A stretch of 46,983 bases of DNA from assembly GCF_002086155.1 (NCBI RefSeq), contig NZ_MVHE01000041.1:1-46983 (forward strand), in the 5' to 3' direction. Each line of letters opens with the position of its first letter. The first letter of the stretch is position 1. The notes under the pieces are model-generated. The model had not been told where the DNA came from. It searched no databases and saw only the letters and a program-made list of their open reading frames with translations. Positions 1 through 11,100 of the stretch are shown here, one piece after another. A program made the translations under genes and the position numbers. The DNA comes from Mycobacterium angelicum (GTDB taxonomy: Bacteria > Actinomycetota > Actinomycetes > Mycobacteriales > Mycobacteriaceae).

Positions 1-491
1 GCCCCGCCCCGACCGCCCGCGGGGTGGGAGCCGCCGCCGGAACCCCCACTTCCGCCATCGCCGAACAGCAGCCCCCCGGCCCCGCCGTCGGCGCCGGTCC
101 CCGCGGCGCCGTCGGTGCCGTTGCCGATCAGCGGCCGTCCCAACAGCAACTGGGTGGGCAGGTTGATCAGGTAGAGCAGATCCTCGATCGGCCCTTGCAG
201 ACCAGCAGCGGCGGCGGCCTCAGCGCCGGCATATGCCCCCGCGGCGGCGTTGAGGGCCTGGACGAATTGGCTGTGAAACAACACCGCTTGGGCGCTCAGC
301 CGCTGATATGCCAGCGCGTGCGCGCCGAACAGCGCGGCAATACCGGCAGAGATCTCGTCGGCGCCGGCGGCCAGGATCTCGGTTGTCGGAAGCGCCGCCG
401 ACGCATTGGCCGCACTGATCGTCGACCCGATGTTCGCCAAATCCGTTGCTGCAGCACCTACCAGCTCCGGCGTCGCGAAAACAACCGACAT
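1..491 (-). CDS. PE_PGRS family protein, N-terminal part (cut by window edge)
   Basis: Reading from the ATG at 491 on the minus strand gives a complete PE domain of about 95 residues. It begins MSVVFATPELVGAA, with Pro8-Glu9 as the family signature, and ends near YAGAEAAAAAG, a Y-x-x-x-E type VII secretion signal. A linker (GPIEDLLYLINLPTQLLLG) and the typical GRPLIGNGTDGA transition follow. Glycine-rich PGRS sequence (GADGGAGG, GDGGSGGSGG) then stays open to base 1, so the C terminus lies outside the window. PE_PGRS proteins are exported by ESX-5 to the cell surface; individual functions are mostly unknown. Confident on family and start; nothing can be said about the missing part. Confidence 0.93.
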   Translation of the reverse strand, partial: MSVVFATPELVGAAATDLANIGSTISAANASAALPTTEILAAGADEISAGIAALFGAHALAYQRLSAQAVLFHSQFVQALNAAAGAYAGAEAAAAAGLQGPIEDLLYLINLPTQLLLGRPLIGNGTDGAAGTGADGGAGGLLFGDGGSGGSGGGSHPAGGRGG

Positions 492-571
492 GCACACCTC
501 CCGACCGATTTGGCCAGGCAAAGCGTAACTCCGCGCAACCGTTAATCAGCGACTTCAACCGCGGTGGAGTG

Positions 572-1813
572 TCACCAGCTGACCGGTAGCTCCTTCATTC
601 CGTAGATGTCGGCCTCCTTGAACCTCAGCTCATTTGGCGGTACCGCCAATTTCAGCCCCGGCAGGCGCCGCGCCAGCGTGGCGAAGGCGACCTGCATCTC
701 GACGCGAGCCAGGTTCTGACCGATGCATTGGTGCACACCATAGCCGAAACCCAAGTGGCCCCGAGTGTTTCGTTCGGCATCGAAGACTTCGGGGTCGTCG
801 ACGAATTCGGTGTCCCAGTTTCCGGCCGGCAGGTTCATCACGACGAACTCTCCGGCGCGGATCAATTGCCCACCGAGAGTGAGGTCTTCGGTTGCCACCC
901 GATCGACCTGGCTGTGCACGATGGTGAGGTAGCGCATCAGTTCTTCGACGATGTTGCCGATCACAACGCGGTCGCCGGTTTGCCCCAGCCGCTGATATAC
1001 ATCGGGATTCTCAAGCAGCGCAACGGTTCCCAGCGAAATCATGTTGGCGGTGGTTTCGTGGCCGGCCTGCATCATGATCACGCTCGTCATGGCCGCCGTC
1101 TCGCGGTCGAGCTGACCGGTGGCGACGTATTCGGTGACCAGGCGGCTGATCAGGTCGTCACCGGGCTCGTGCTCTTTGCGCTCCACCAGTTGCTGGATGT
1201 AGGCATACATCGCGCCGAAGGCTTGGGCCTTCTGTTCGTCGGTGGACTTGGTATCCAAGCCGAGGGTGGTGTGGTGCTGGAAGAGTCCAAGGTCTTCGGG
1301 CGGGACTCCCAGTAGCAGCGCGATGACCAGTGAGGGCACCGGCAGCGCGAAGTCGCGAACGATATCGGCCGGCGGGCCCTTGTCGATCATTGCGTCGAGA
1401 TACCGGTCGACCAGCTGCTGGATCTGCGGCCGCATCGCATCGGTGCGCCGGAAGGTGAAGTTGCCGGTTACCATGCGCCGCAACCGATGATGCTCGGGAT
1501 CGTCTACCCGGGCGAACATTATCGGGGCGGTGTCGCCGGAGCCCGCCGGCCTGATGGCGGCCGGAATGGTGTCGGCGGACAGCCGCGGGTCAACCAGCGC
1601 GGCCCTGATGTCCTGGTAGCGACTCACCGCCCAGGCCGGCGCACCGTGGTACATCACCTTTCGCAATCCCGGCTCTTCGCGCCAGCCGGCGAATTCGGCC
1701 GGCGGGGCCAGCGGGCACTGCGCAGCACGTGGGACGGGGATGGTGGGAAGCGCCGTCTCGGCGGACAGATCGGAAGTTATAGAAGTCTCGGAAGTCTCGG
1801 AAGTGGTTGACAT
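572..1813 (-). CDS. Cytochrome P450 monooxygenase (CYP105-like)
   Basis: A soluble 413-residue bacterial class I P450 with all core motifs. The I-helix oxygen-activation motif AGHETT lies near residue 253, the K-helix ExxR as EELMR near 293, and the haem-binding loop FGYGVHQCIG supplies the thiolate ligand Cys363. The length is normal for the family. I chose ATG 1813; a GTG directly before it at 1816 is also possible. Bacterial P450s of this type take electrons from a ferredoxin, but none is encoded nearby. The substrate cannot be read from the sequence. The gene is divergent from a TetR regulator at 1907, with repeat operators between them, so it is probably the regulator's target. I do not recall this pair next to Rv2047c in M. 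tuberculosis, so it may be an accessory insertion. Confidence 0.95.
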   Translation of the reverse strand: MSTTSETSETSITSDLSAETALPTIPVPRAAQCPLAPPAEFAGWREEPGLRKVMYHGAPAWAVSRYQDIRAALVDPRLSADTIPAAIRPAGSGDTAPIMFARVDDPEHHRLRRMVTGNFTFRRTDAMRPQIQQLVDRYLDAMIDKGPPADIVRDFALPVPSLVIALLLGVPPEDLGLFQHHTTLGLDTKSTDEQKAQAFGAMYAYIQQLVERKEHEPGDDLISRLVTEYVATGQLDRETAAMTSVIMMQAGHETTANMISLGTVALLENPDVYQRLGQTGDRVVIGNIVEELMRYLTIVHSQVDRVATEDLTLGGQLIRAGEFVVMNLPAGNWDTEFVDDPEVFDAERNTRGHLGFGYGVHQCIGQNLARVEMQVAFATLARRLPGLKLAVPPNELRFKEADIYGMKELPVSW

Positions 1814-1830
1814 CACCGGCTTTTCCCGTT

Positions 1831-1897
1831 AAGTGTCAGTTAGCTGCCAATTGCCCGAGCCTAGAACTTCCCTTCTTGGCAGTCAACTGTCAGTTAG
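1831..1897. promoter_or_regulatory. Divergent P450/TetR control region with paired operator-like repeats
   Basis: The 93-bp gap between the P450 start (1813) and the TetR start (1907) holds two near-identical 17-mers in inverted orientation. TGTCAGTTAGCTGCCAA is at 1834-1850 on +, and TGACAGTTGACTGCCAA is at 1876-1892 on -; they differ at three positions. The right copy is overlaid by AACTGTCAGTT (1885-1895), a 5-1-5 palindrome. The decamer TGTCAGTTAG also recurs directly at 1834-1843 and 1888-1897. This arrangement fits binding by a dimeric TetR protein controlling both genes. The repeat is directly visible; the binding is inferred. Confidence 0.65.
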
Positions 1898-1906
1898 GTG
1901 GACGCG

Positions 1907-2536
1907 ATGACGGCACTGGAGGACCGGCCGTTGCGTGCAGACGCGGCGCGCAACGTCGGCCGCATGCTGCGCGCCGCCCGCGACGTCTACGGCGAGTTGG
2001 GTCCCGACGCACCCGCCGAGGCGATCGCCCGGCGCGCCGGAGTCGGTGAGCGAACCCTCTACCGCAGGTTTCCCAGCAAAGCCGACTTGGTCCGGGCCGC
2101 CCTGGAGCAAAGCGTGGCCGAGGATCTCACGCCGGCGATCCAGCAGGCGCGCCGCAGTGACGATCCGCTCCGCGGACTCGCGCAGTTGCTCGAAGCGGCG
2201 ATCTCGCTCGGCGCCCGCGAGCATCACCTGCTGACCGCGGCGTACCGGGCCGGGTCGCTGACCCCTGACATCTCGGCCGAACTGGACGAGGCACTCGCAG
2301 AGCTGGCCCGGCGCGGCCAGCACGCCGGCCTGGTGCGTGCCGACCTGGTGTCCGACGATCTGCCGCGGCTGATCGCGATGCTGCACAGTGTGCTGTGGAC
2401 GATGGATCTCGGCAGCGACGGCTGGCAGCGCTACGTCGCACTGATTCTGGACGCGATATCGACCGGCCCGCGCCGGCCGCTTCCCCCGGCAGCGCCGTTG
2501 CGCTACGTACCCGAATCGAGCGGTTGGCCGCTCTGA
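1907..2536 (+). CDS. TetR/AcrR family transcriptional regulator
   Basis: A 209-residue one-domain repressor. The N-terminal helix-turn-helix spans about residues 15-60 (RMLRAARDVYGELG, then AIARRAGVGERTLYRRF), the classic TetR fold with the recognition helix around VGERTLYRRFPSK. The rest is a helical ligand-binding and dimerisation domain. I prefer ATG 1907 over GTG 1898, because the GTG directly abuts the operator-like repeat. It is divergent from the P450 and probably represses it and itself; the inducer is unknown. The 3' end overlaps the 3' end of the convergent gene at 2503-5124 by 34 bp. Confidence 0.92.
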   Translation: MTALEDRPLRADAARNVGRMLRAARDVYGELGPDAPAEAIARRAGVGERTLYRRFPSKADLVRAALEQSVAEDLTPAIQQARRSDDPLRGLAQLLEAAISLGAREHHLLTAAYRAGSLTPDISAELDEALAELARRGQHAGLVRADLVSDDLPRLIAMLHSVLWTMDLGSDGWQRYVALILDAISTGPRRPLPPAAPLRYVPESSGWPL

Positions 2537-5124
2537 GCAGCGTCGGGCAATTCGATCACCTGGATTTCGCCGCTCGTGCCGTCGACCTCAATGAGCGCTC
2601 CCGGCGGCAAGAAGCGAGTGGCGCCCTGCGCATCGACCACGCACGGAAAGCCGAACTCGCGGGCCACCACGGCCGCATGTGACATCGGGCCGCCGAGTTC
2701 GGTCACCACCGCCGCGGCGTAGCAGAAAGCGGCTGTGTAGCCGACATCGGTGACCTCGGCGACCAGAATCTCACCGGGCTGCAGGTCGTCGATGGTCTCG
2801 GGCCGCACGATCCGCACCCGGCCGCGCACCTTGCCGCCACAGACGCCGACGCCACGCAACGTGTCCCCGGCTACCAGCGCCGGCGCAGACGTGTTCGACG
2901 GCTCCCAGTGCCCGCTGAACACGGTGGGCGGAACGACGGTCATCAACCTGGCCTGCTCGGCGCGGCGCCGGGCCACCAGCTTGGCGACGTCGGTGGGAAG
3001 CGCATCCAGCTCGTCGACCAGTAGATAGAACACGTCATCGGGGGTGTCGAAAACGCCCGCGTCGGTCAGCCTGCGCCCATATTCGCGCAGCAGACCACGC
3101 AGCAGCCAAATTGCGCGGACCATCTTGTCGCGGCGGACCTCACGGTCACGCAGTTGACGCGCGGCCAGCAATGCAATCGGCTTGGCCCGCAATGGTATTG
3201 AAGGCTGGTGAGACTGCGGAGCCGGCGCGGCGGCCAACGTCTTGGCCACCATGCGCACCAGCAGCTCGGGATTGTCGGCGTAGCTGGTGGACAGCATCTC
3301 GACCTCGGCGGGGCCCCGGTGCCCGATCAGTGCCAGCTCGTCGCGCACCGCTGCGTGAAATTGCGGTGCGTCGACGGCCAGCTTGTCCAACCGCTCCCCC
3401 GGTTCGGCCAGCAGACGCAGCACCGCCGGGTCGCGCCGCGCGGCGAGCACCAGGCGCTGCATCGCTTCTACCGATCGCGCGCTGACCAGTTGCGGCCCGG
3501 CCGCCGGCGCGGTGTCGCGTCCGCACAACCCGCGCAACAAGACGTTGAATGCGGCGCACAGCATGAACGACCCGGACGCCAGCAGCCAGCCATGCACCAC
3601 GTGGTCGCGAGCCAGGAAGATCAGGCTCAGCAGGCGGCGGTCATCGAGCTTGGTCAGTTCCTCGCCGGCGCCGGCCAGGCGTTCCAGACGATCGACGTCG
3701 TCGAGATAGTCGCGGGTGTCGCGGGTAGAGCCCGCGCTCAGGCCGACGAGATTGACGCCGAACACCCCGATATTGCGCACGGTGCGCAATTGCCTGCGGA
3801 CCCGGCTGGATTCCGACGGCGGACGTTCGGCTCCGAATATCGGTAGCGAGGCCATGCTCGGGCCGAAGAACCCGCTGTTGCTGACGATTGTCGCGGGCTT
3901 GGCGAAGGGCACGGTTTCGGCCATGAAATGCGCCGAGGTGATGGCCCCGTAAAGCCGGTGGGCGAACACCGCGACGGTGCGCATGGCGATCTCGCGCTGC
4001 ACGATTCCGCCCGGCCTTAGCCGCTCGGCGATCCCTACTCCGCCGGCGCGCAGACCGCGGACGGTGACCGAGGCCGACGACGGCGAGAACGGGCCGGGCA
4101 GCGCCTCGGACAAATTGGTGGCAAGAAAGGTCGGGAAGCGTGGGTCGATCGGGGTGTCGAATTCGCCGTTATCCGCTTCTGGGCCCGCCAATTTGGGAAC
4201 CACCCCGTCCTCGGTCGGAGCATCGACAGCCGGCAGATCCTGGATGTTGGCCAACCGCCAGGGCAGCGATATCACCCGCTTGCCCACCGACACCCGGCCA
4301 CGTACGGCCAACGCGAAATCTTGAACGGCTTCCTCGGCAGACCAGGCCGGCCGGAAACCCCACTCGTCATAGAGCCGTGTGGTATCCAGCGCCGGAGCGC
4401 TTTGCACCAGTTCGAGTTCGGCGAACGCCGTCGCCCGCCGGCGTAGCGGCGTGGCGCCCGTCGGCACGATCGGCCGCCCGAGTACCGCGGCGATCTGACG
4501 AAACGTAAGCGCATCCGGCGCGGCGAGATCGACGGCGCCACTGAGGAGTTCGCGATCAAGGAGGGCACGGATCGACAGCCGCAGCGCGTCGTCGGTGTGC
4601 ACGACCTGCACGACACGATCCGCAGCCGGGCCGGGGTACACGGGCAGGGCAAACAGCCTGCGCACCCAGTTGTCCACGTTTCGTCCGACGATCAGTGCGC
4701 AGCGCAGCGCCACCCACTGCAGCCCGGAGGCCGCCAGCATGTCTTCGACCCGAGCCTGCTGCCGCCCGTCTTCGGACGCCGGGTCGTAGACGTAGGCCGA
4801 GCTGGTGAAGACGATGCGCCCGGCTTTGGTTTCGGCCATCGCCGCAAGGACGTTGTTGGTGCCGTCAATGTTGACCTGATGGCTGATGCGGTTATCCGGT
4901 CCCAGGCTCCTGGCCCACGCGCAGTGCGCGACGACGTCGGCCCCCGCTATCGCGCGCGCGACCGCATCCGCGTCCCTGATATCGGCGGCAACGAAATCTG
5001 CTGAGCTGGGCCAGCTTTCGGGCCGGTGCCGGGCGATACCGCAGACGTCATGGCCCTGGCTGAGCAAGCGGGTGACGAGGCCGCGGCCGATTACGCCGCT
5101 GGCGCCGGTGACCGCGATTCGCAC
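2503..5124 (-). CDS. Rv2047c-like fusion: NAD-dependent epimerase domain plus PEP-utilising mobile domain
   Basis: An 873-residue protein (the M. tuberculosis relative is about 850). The N-terminal ~290 residues are an extended SDR/epimerase: RIAVTGASGVIGRG gives the dinucleotide-binding GxxGxxG, followed by DIRDADAVARAI and SSAYVYDP. The middle (about 330-720) has no motif I recognise. The C-terminal ~110 residues resemble the swivelling phosphohistidine domain of PEP synthase/PPDK-type enzymes (GEILVAEVTDVGYTAAF, then GGPMSHAAVVAREFGFPCVV), with His816 as the expected phospho-acceptor. No ATP-grasp domain is evident. The GTG start at 5124 shares its G with the TAG of pks12 (TAGTG), so the two are translationally coupled, which suggests a role linked to phosphomycoketide synthesis. 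The reaction is unknown. Confidence 0.93.
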   Translation of the reverse strand: MRIAVTGASGVIGRGLVTRLLSQGHDVCGIARHRPESWPSSADFVAADIRDADAVARAIAGADVVAHCAWARSLGPDNRISHQVNIDGTNNVLAAMAETKAGRIVFTSSAYVYDPASEDGRQQARVEDMLAASGLQWVALRCALIVGRNVDNWVRRLFALPVYPGPAADRVVQVVHTDDALRLSIRALLDRELLSGAVDLAAPDALTFRQIAAVLGRPIVPTGATPLRRRATAFAELELVQSAPALDTTRLYDEWGFRPAWSAEEAVQDFALAVRGRVSVGKRVISLPWRLANIQDLPAVDAPTEDGVVPKLAGPEADNGEFDTPIDPRFPTFLATNLSEALPGPFSPSSASVTVRGLRAGGVGIAERLRPGGIVQREIAMRTVAVFAHRLYGAITSAHFMAETVPFAKPATIVSNSGFFGPSMASLPIFGAERPPSESSRVRRQLRTVRNIGVFGVNLVGLSAGSTRDTRDYLDDVDRLERLAGAGEELTKLDDRRLLSLIFLARDHVVHGWLLASGSFMLCAAFNVLLRGLCGRDTAPAAGPQLVSARSVEAMQRLVLAARRDPAVLRLLAEPGERLDKLAVDAPQFHAAVRDELALIGHRGPAEVEMLSTSYADNPELLVRMVAKTLAAAPAPQSHQPSIPLRAKPIALLAARQLRDREVRRDKMVRAIWLLRGLLREYGRRLTDAGVFDTPDDVFYLLVDELDALPTDVAKLVARRRAEQARLMTVVPPTVFSGHWEPSNTSAPALVAGDTLRGVGVCGGKVRGRVRIVRPETIDDLQPGEILVAEVTDVGYTAAFCYAAAVVTELGGPMSHAAVVAREFGFPCVVDAQGATRFLPPGALIEVDGTSGEIQVIELPDAAQSGQPLDSGT

Positions 5125-8100
5125 TAAGCATCCTCGTCGTTCATGAACGCCGCGTTGACCAGGGCGTCGAGATCCATGTCCGCGATGTCTTCTTCGTTGG
5201 TATCCGCCGATCGCGCCGCCTGGCCATTGGTGTCGGTTTCATTTGCCAATGCCAGCAACAGATCCAGCACTCCAGCCTGACGCAGGCGCTTGACCGGAAT
5301 GGATGCGACGACGCGCTGCAGCTCGGCCTCTCCGGGTGCGGCGGGCTGAACTTCCTGGACAGCGGTACCGAGGAGTTCCCGGTGCATGTAGCCGGCCAGC
5401 GCGGCCGAGTTCGGGTAGTCGAAGATGAGCGTGGGCGAAAGCGCCAGGCCGGTAGCGGCCTTGAGGCGGTTACGCATTTCGACGGCGGTCAGCGAGTCGA
5501 AGCCCAGTTCCTGGAATGCCCGGTCGGGGTCGATTGCCTCGGCGCTGGTGTTACCGAGCACGGTCGCGATGTGCGATCGCACCAGATCGAGCAGGATGGC
5601 CTGCTGCTCGTCTTCGGGCAGGCCGTCGAGGCGTTGCAGCAGAGCCGATTTCGACTTGGCGGCGGCCAGCGAGTCGTCCACCTGGCGCCGGGTCGGCGCG
5701 TTGATCAAGTCGACGAACATCGGCGGCAAGGTGCCACCGTCGAACTTGACCCGCAACGCGGCAAGGTCGATATGGGCCGGAACCATGAATGGCTGGTCGA
5801 CGATCATCGCGGTGTCCAGCAATCCAAGGGCTTCCTCGGAGGACATCGCCGTGATGCCGTCGCGGGCGAACCGTTTGAAGTCGACCGTCGCCAACCCGCC
5901 GGTCATCGCGCTGGCCTGATCCCACAGTCCCCACCCCAGCGAGATGGCGGGCAGGCCATGCGCCCGTCGGTGTGCGGCGAGCGCGTCCAGGAACGAATTA
6001 GCCGCCGAGTAGTTGCCCTGCCCGGACGATCCGACCAGACCGGCCATCGACGAGAACATGACAAACGCCGACAGGTCCAGGTCACGAGTCAACTCGTGCA
6101 GGTTCCACGCCGCGTCCACCTTGGCGCGCAGCGCCACTTCCATCTGCTCGGCCGTCATTGTCGTGACAACGGCATCGTCGAGCGCGCCGGCGGTGTGCAG
6201 TACGGCCGACAACGGTTGCTGCACGGGGATATCGGCGATCACCTTGGCCAGCGCCGCCCGATCGGCCGCATCGCAGGCCAGCACCTGCACCTGCGCACCG
6301 GCGGCGGTCAACTCGGCCACCAACTCCGCGGCCCCCGGCGAGTCCGGACCGCGCCGGCTGATCAACACCAGCTGGCGCACTCCGTGGCGGGTTACCGCGT
6401 GACGCGCCAGCGCCGAACCGGCCATGCCGGTGCCGCCGGTGATCAGTACGGTTCCGGCCGCCCACGCGTCCGGCATGTTCATCACGACCTTGCCGACGTG
6501 GCGGGCCTGACTTAGGTACCGCAACGCCGCCGGGGCCCGTCGCACATCGAATGTGGTGACCGGCAGCGGGCGCAGCACGTCGTCGGCGAACAGCGCGGCC
6601 AGCTCGGCGAGCAACTGCGCAATGCGGTCCGGCCCGGCCTCGAAGAGATCGAAGGCGCGGTAGCGCACACCCGCATGCTGCTCGGCGACTACGGCGGAGT
6701 CGCGGATATCGGTCTTGCCCATCTCCAGGAAGGTGCCCCCGGGTGCGGTCAGGCGCAGCGAGGCGTCGACGAAGTCGCCGGATAGCGAGTCCAGCACCAC
6801 GTCCATGCCGCGTCCGTCGGTGGCGGCAAGGAACTTCCCCTCGAAGTCCAGAGAGCGCGAATCACCGATGTGATTGTCGTCGAAGCCCATGTCGCGCAAT
6901 GTGTTCCACTTGCCCTTGCTGGCGGTGGCGAACACCTCCAGACCGAGATGACGGGCCAGTTGCACGGCGGCCATGCCCACGCCACCGGCGGCGGCGTGCA
7001 CCAGTATCCGCTGTCCTGGCTTTACCGAAGCAAGGTCGGTCAGCGCGTAGTAGGCGGTGGCGAAGACCACCGAGGTGGTGGCGGCGGCGGTGTGCGACCC
7101 CCCCGCCGGCACCTCGACCAGTAGCCGGTGATCGGTGGTGGCGACCGTTCCGGTGCCGTGCGGGAAGAGGCCCATGACCCGGTCGCCTACGGCGAAATCG
7201 CTTGTGGTCGTTTCGACGACGACGCCGGATGCCTCGACGCCCATGACCGCGTCCGGATCGGGGTACAGACCCAACGCGATCATGACGTCGCGGAAGTTGG
7301 CGGCAACGGCTGACAACGCGACTCGAACGTGTCCGGGTTCCAGTGCCGCGTCGGCGTCGGGAATCGGTTCCAGCCGCAGGTTTTCGAAGGTTCCGGCGCT
7401 GCTCATGCCCAGCCGCCATGGCCCGTTCCCGGGTGGCACCAGGATGGAGCTGACCGCACGGCTGCCGTGCACCCGGGCGGTGTACACCTGTCCTTCGCGC
7501 CACAGCACCTGGGGCTCGCCGGCAGCCAAAGCCGCGGCTACGGCCGTATCATCCAGGGCCACATCGGAATCGATTAACACGATCCGGCCGGGATTCTCCG
7601 TCTGCGCCGACCGGACCAGTCCCCATACCGCGGCGCCCGCCAGATCGGTGACGTCTTCGCCCGGCAACGCCATCGCGCCGCGAGTCGCCACCACCAACGT
7701 TCCCGCCCCGTCCCGGGACAGCCACGACCGCAACACCTCCAGCACCGAGCGCGTGGCCGTGTATACCCCTGTGACGACGTCGCCGGCTACCGGTTCGGAC
7801 TCGAACACGACAGTAGCGTCTGCGACGGTATCGGTTGCGTCCCAACGGGTTACCGGTACCGGTTCGACGTCGACGGTGGGTTGTACAGACCAGAGCACCT
7901 CGAACAGCCGGTCGGGTCCCGACCCGGATACCGCTGCCCGCAACTGCTGGTCGCTCACCGGGCGGGCCAGCATCGAAGCCACCGAAAGCACCGGCAGACC
8001 CAGCCCATCGGCCACCTCGATCGACACCGCCGACGGCCCCACCGGGGCAATACGCGCCCGCACCGCCGAGGCTCCCGCGGCGTGCAGCGACACGCCCTGC

Positions 8101-11100
8101 CAGGAGAACGGAACCAGCATCGAGCCTTCGGGAAGCTCTGTGCTGTCCGCGCTCAGGATCACCGCGTGCAGCGCCGCGTCCAGCATCGCGGGATGGACTC
8201 CAAAGCCGGCCACCGATACCCCGGCGTCCGCGGGCAACGCCACCTCGGCGAAAACCTCCTCGCCGCGGCGCCACATCGCGGTCAACCCGCGAAATGCCGG
8301 ACCGTAGCCGTAGCCGCGTTCGGCCAACTGCTCATACCCGTCACCGATTTCGACCGCGACCGCGCCGACAGGTGGCCACACCGACAGGTCGGTCGCCTGG
8401 TTTGCCGTTCCCGCGCTCAGGGTGCCCTCGGCGTGCAACAACCAACCGGCACCCGCCTCAGTCCGGGAATAGACCGAAACCCCGCGTGCACCAGCATCAT
8501 CCGCGCCGCCGACGACGACCTGCACGGCTACCGATCCGGTTTCCGGCAACACCAGCGGCGCGGCCAGCGTCAGCTCGTCGACCACCCCGCAGCCGACTTC
8601 GTCGCCCGCGCGGATCGCCATTTCGACAAAGCCCGCGCCCGGGAAGATCACCACGCCACCGATCGCGTGATCGGACAACCAACCCTGCGCGCCAAGTGAC
8701 AGCCGGCCGGTCAGCACGACTCCGCCCGATGCCGGTAGTTCCACGACCGCGCCCAGCAGTGCGTGCTCGCTGTCCTGAAGACCCAGGCCGGCCGCGTCGG
8801 CCGCCGCGGCGGCACCGGACAGCCAGAACCGCCGTCGCTCGAAGGCATACGTCGGCAACTCGACGAAGTTGGCCGGTCCGATGGCCGCTCGCCAATCCAC
8901 GCCGGTGCCGGCGACGAATGCCTGCGCAACCGCGTTGGTCAGGGTCGCCGGTTCGGGGCGGTCTTTGCGCAGCGCGGAAGCGATGAGCACTGCCGCGTCG
9001 GGCAGGGACTCTTCGATTGACGCCGCCAAACCGCTGCCGGGGCCGACTTCGAGGAAGCGAGTGGCGCCGGCCGACTGTGCGAACCGGACACTGTCGGCGA
9101 ATCGCACCGCTTCCAGAACGTGCCGCTTCCAGTAGGCCAGGGAGGCGAAGTCGTCACCGGCCAGCTGCCCGGTGACGTTCGAGATCACCGGGATGCCGGG
9201 CTGCCGGACGGTGAGTCCGGAAGCCACCGTTCCGAATTCGTCGATCATCGGTTCCATCAGTGGCGAGTGGAAGGCGTGTGAGACGGCCAGTTGGTGGACG
9301 CGGCGGCCGTCGGCGCGCAGCTGCTCGGCAATGCCGAGTACCGCAGCTTCGGCGCCCGAAATCACCACGGAGGACGGGCCGTTGATCGCCGCGATGCCGA
9401 CCGCATCGGTCAGCAACGGCCGCACCTCGTCTTCGGTGGCCTGCACGGCGACCATCACCCCACCGGCCGGCAGCGCCTGCATGAACCGGCCGCGCGCGGC
9501 GACCAGAACCGCGGCGTTCTCCAGCGACAGGACGCCCGCGACGTGCGCGGCCGAAATCTCGCCGACGGAGTGGCCCATCACGAAGTCGGGCCGCACGCCC
9601 CAGGATTCCAGCAATCGGTACAGGGCGACTTCCACCGCGAACAGCGCTGGTTGCGCGAATTCAGTTGTGTTGAGCAGATTTTCGTCATTGCCCCACATCA
9701 CTTCGCGCAGCGGGCGCAGCAGGTGCTGATCGAGTTCCGCGACCACGGTGTTGAACGCCTCGGCGAATACCGGATATCCGGAGTGCAATCCCATTCCCAT
9801 GCCAAGGAATTGGGAGCCCTGGCCGGGGAACACGAACACGGTCTTGCCGCCCGGCTGGGCAATCCCACGGACCACGCTGACGACATCGTCGTCGGCCAGC
9901 TCGTCCAGCCCAGCCAGCAGCCCGTCGCGATCACCACCGACGACGACGGCACGGTGCTCGAAGGCCGACCGGCCCGCCAGCGACCAGGCGACGTCGGCAA
10001 CATCGACCCCGTCATGGGCACGCACATACTCGGCCAACCGCGCCGCCTGCGCCCGCAACACCGGCGCCGATTTGGCCGATATCACCCAGGGCAGCACGGG
10101 TTTGGCCGGCCCGGGTTCAGGTTTCGGGGCAGCGGGCGCGCACTCGACGATCACGTGCGCGTTGGTGCCGCTGATGCCGAACGACGAAACTCCGGCCCGG
10201 CGCGCCCGCTGCCCCTCGGGCCAGGGCCGCGGCTCGGTCAACAACGACACCGACCCCGCCGACCAATCCACATGCGGGCTGGGCTGATCCACATGCAACG
10301 TCGCCGGCAACACCTCATGGCGCATCGCCTGCACCATCTTGATCACACCCGCCACCCCCGCGGCGGCCTGCGTGTGACCCATATTCGACTTCACCGACCC
10401 CAGCCAGAGCGGCTCGGCCCGACCCTGCCCGTAAGTGGCCAGCAACGCCTGAGCCTCAATCGGATCGCCCAGCATCGTGCCGGTCCCGTGGCCCTCCACC
10501 GCGTCCACATCAGCCGCCGACAGCCCGGCATTGGCCAGCGCCGCACGCACCACCCGCTGCTGCGAGGGACCGTTCGGCGCGGTCAGCCCGTTGGAGGCGC
10601 CGTCCTGGTTTATCGCCGAACCGCGTACCACCGCCAACACCTGATGACCCAACCGCTGGGCATCGGAAAGCCGCTCCACCACGAGCATTCCGCCGCCTTC
10701 GGAGAAACCGGTGCCGTCGGCCGCGCCGGCAAATGCCTTGCAGCGCCCGTCGGCCGACAACCCGCGCATGCGGCTGAATTCGATGAAGATGTCGGGAGTG
10801 GCGTTGACGGTGACACCGCCGGTCAAGGCCAGGTCGCATTCGCCCGAACGCAGCGACTGCACGGCCATATGCAGCGCCACCAATGACGACGAGCACGCCG
10901 TATCCACCGACACCGCCGGGCCTTCCAGGCCCAGCACATACGCAACCCGCCCGGAGGCCACGCTGCAGGACTGACCGGTCAGCCGGAACCCCTCTACCGC
11001 GTCGCCGCCAGACATTCCGTATGCCTGGGTGTACACCCCGGCGAATACGCCGGTGGCGCTGCCCCGCAATCCGCCAGGTTCAATTCCAGCGCGCTCCAAG

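Noticed and set aside
9291..10886. 531-residue open frame opposite module 2 of pks12
   Set aside because: Mirror of the frame above, caused by the repeated module sequence; not a gene.
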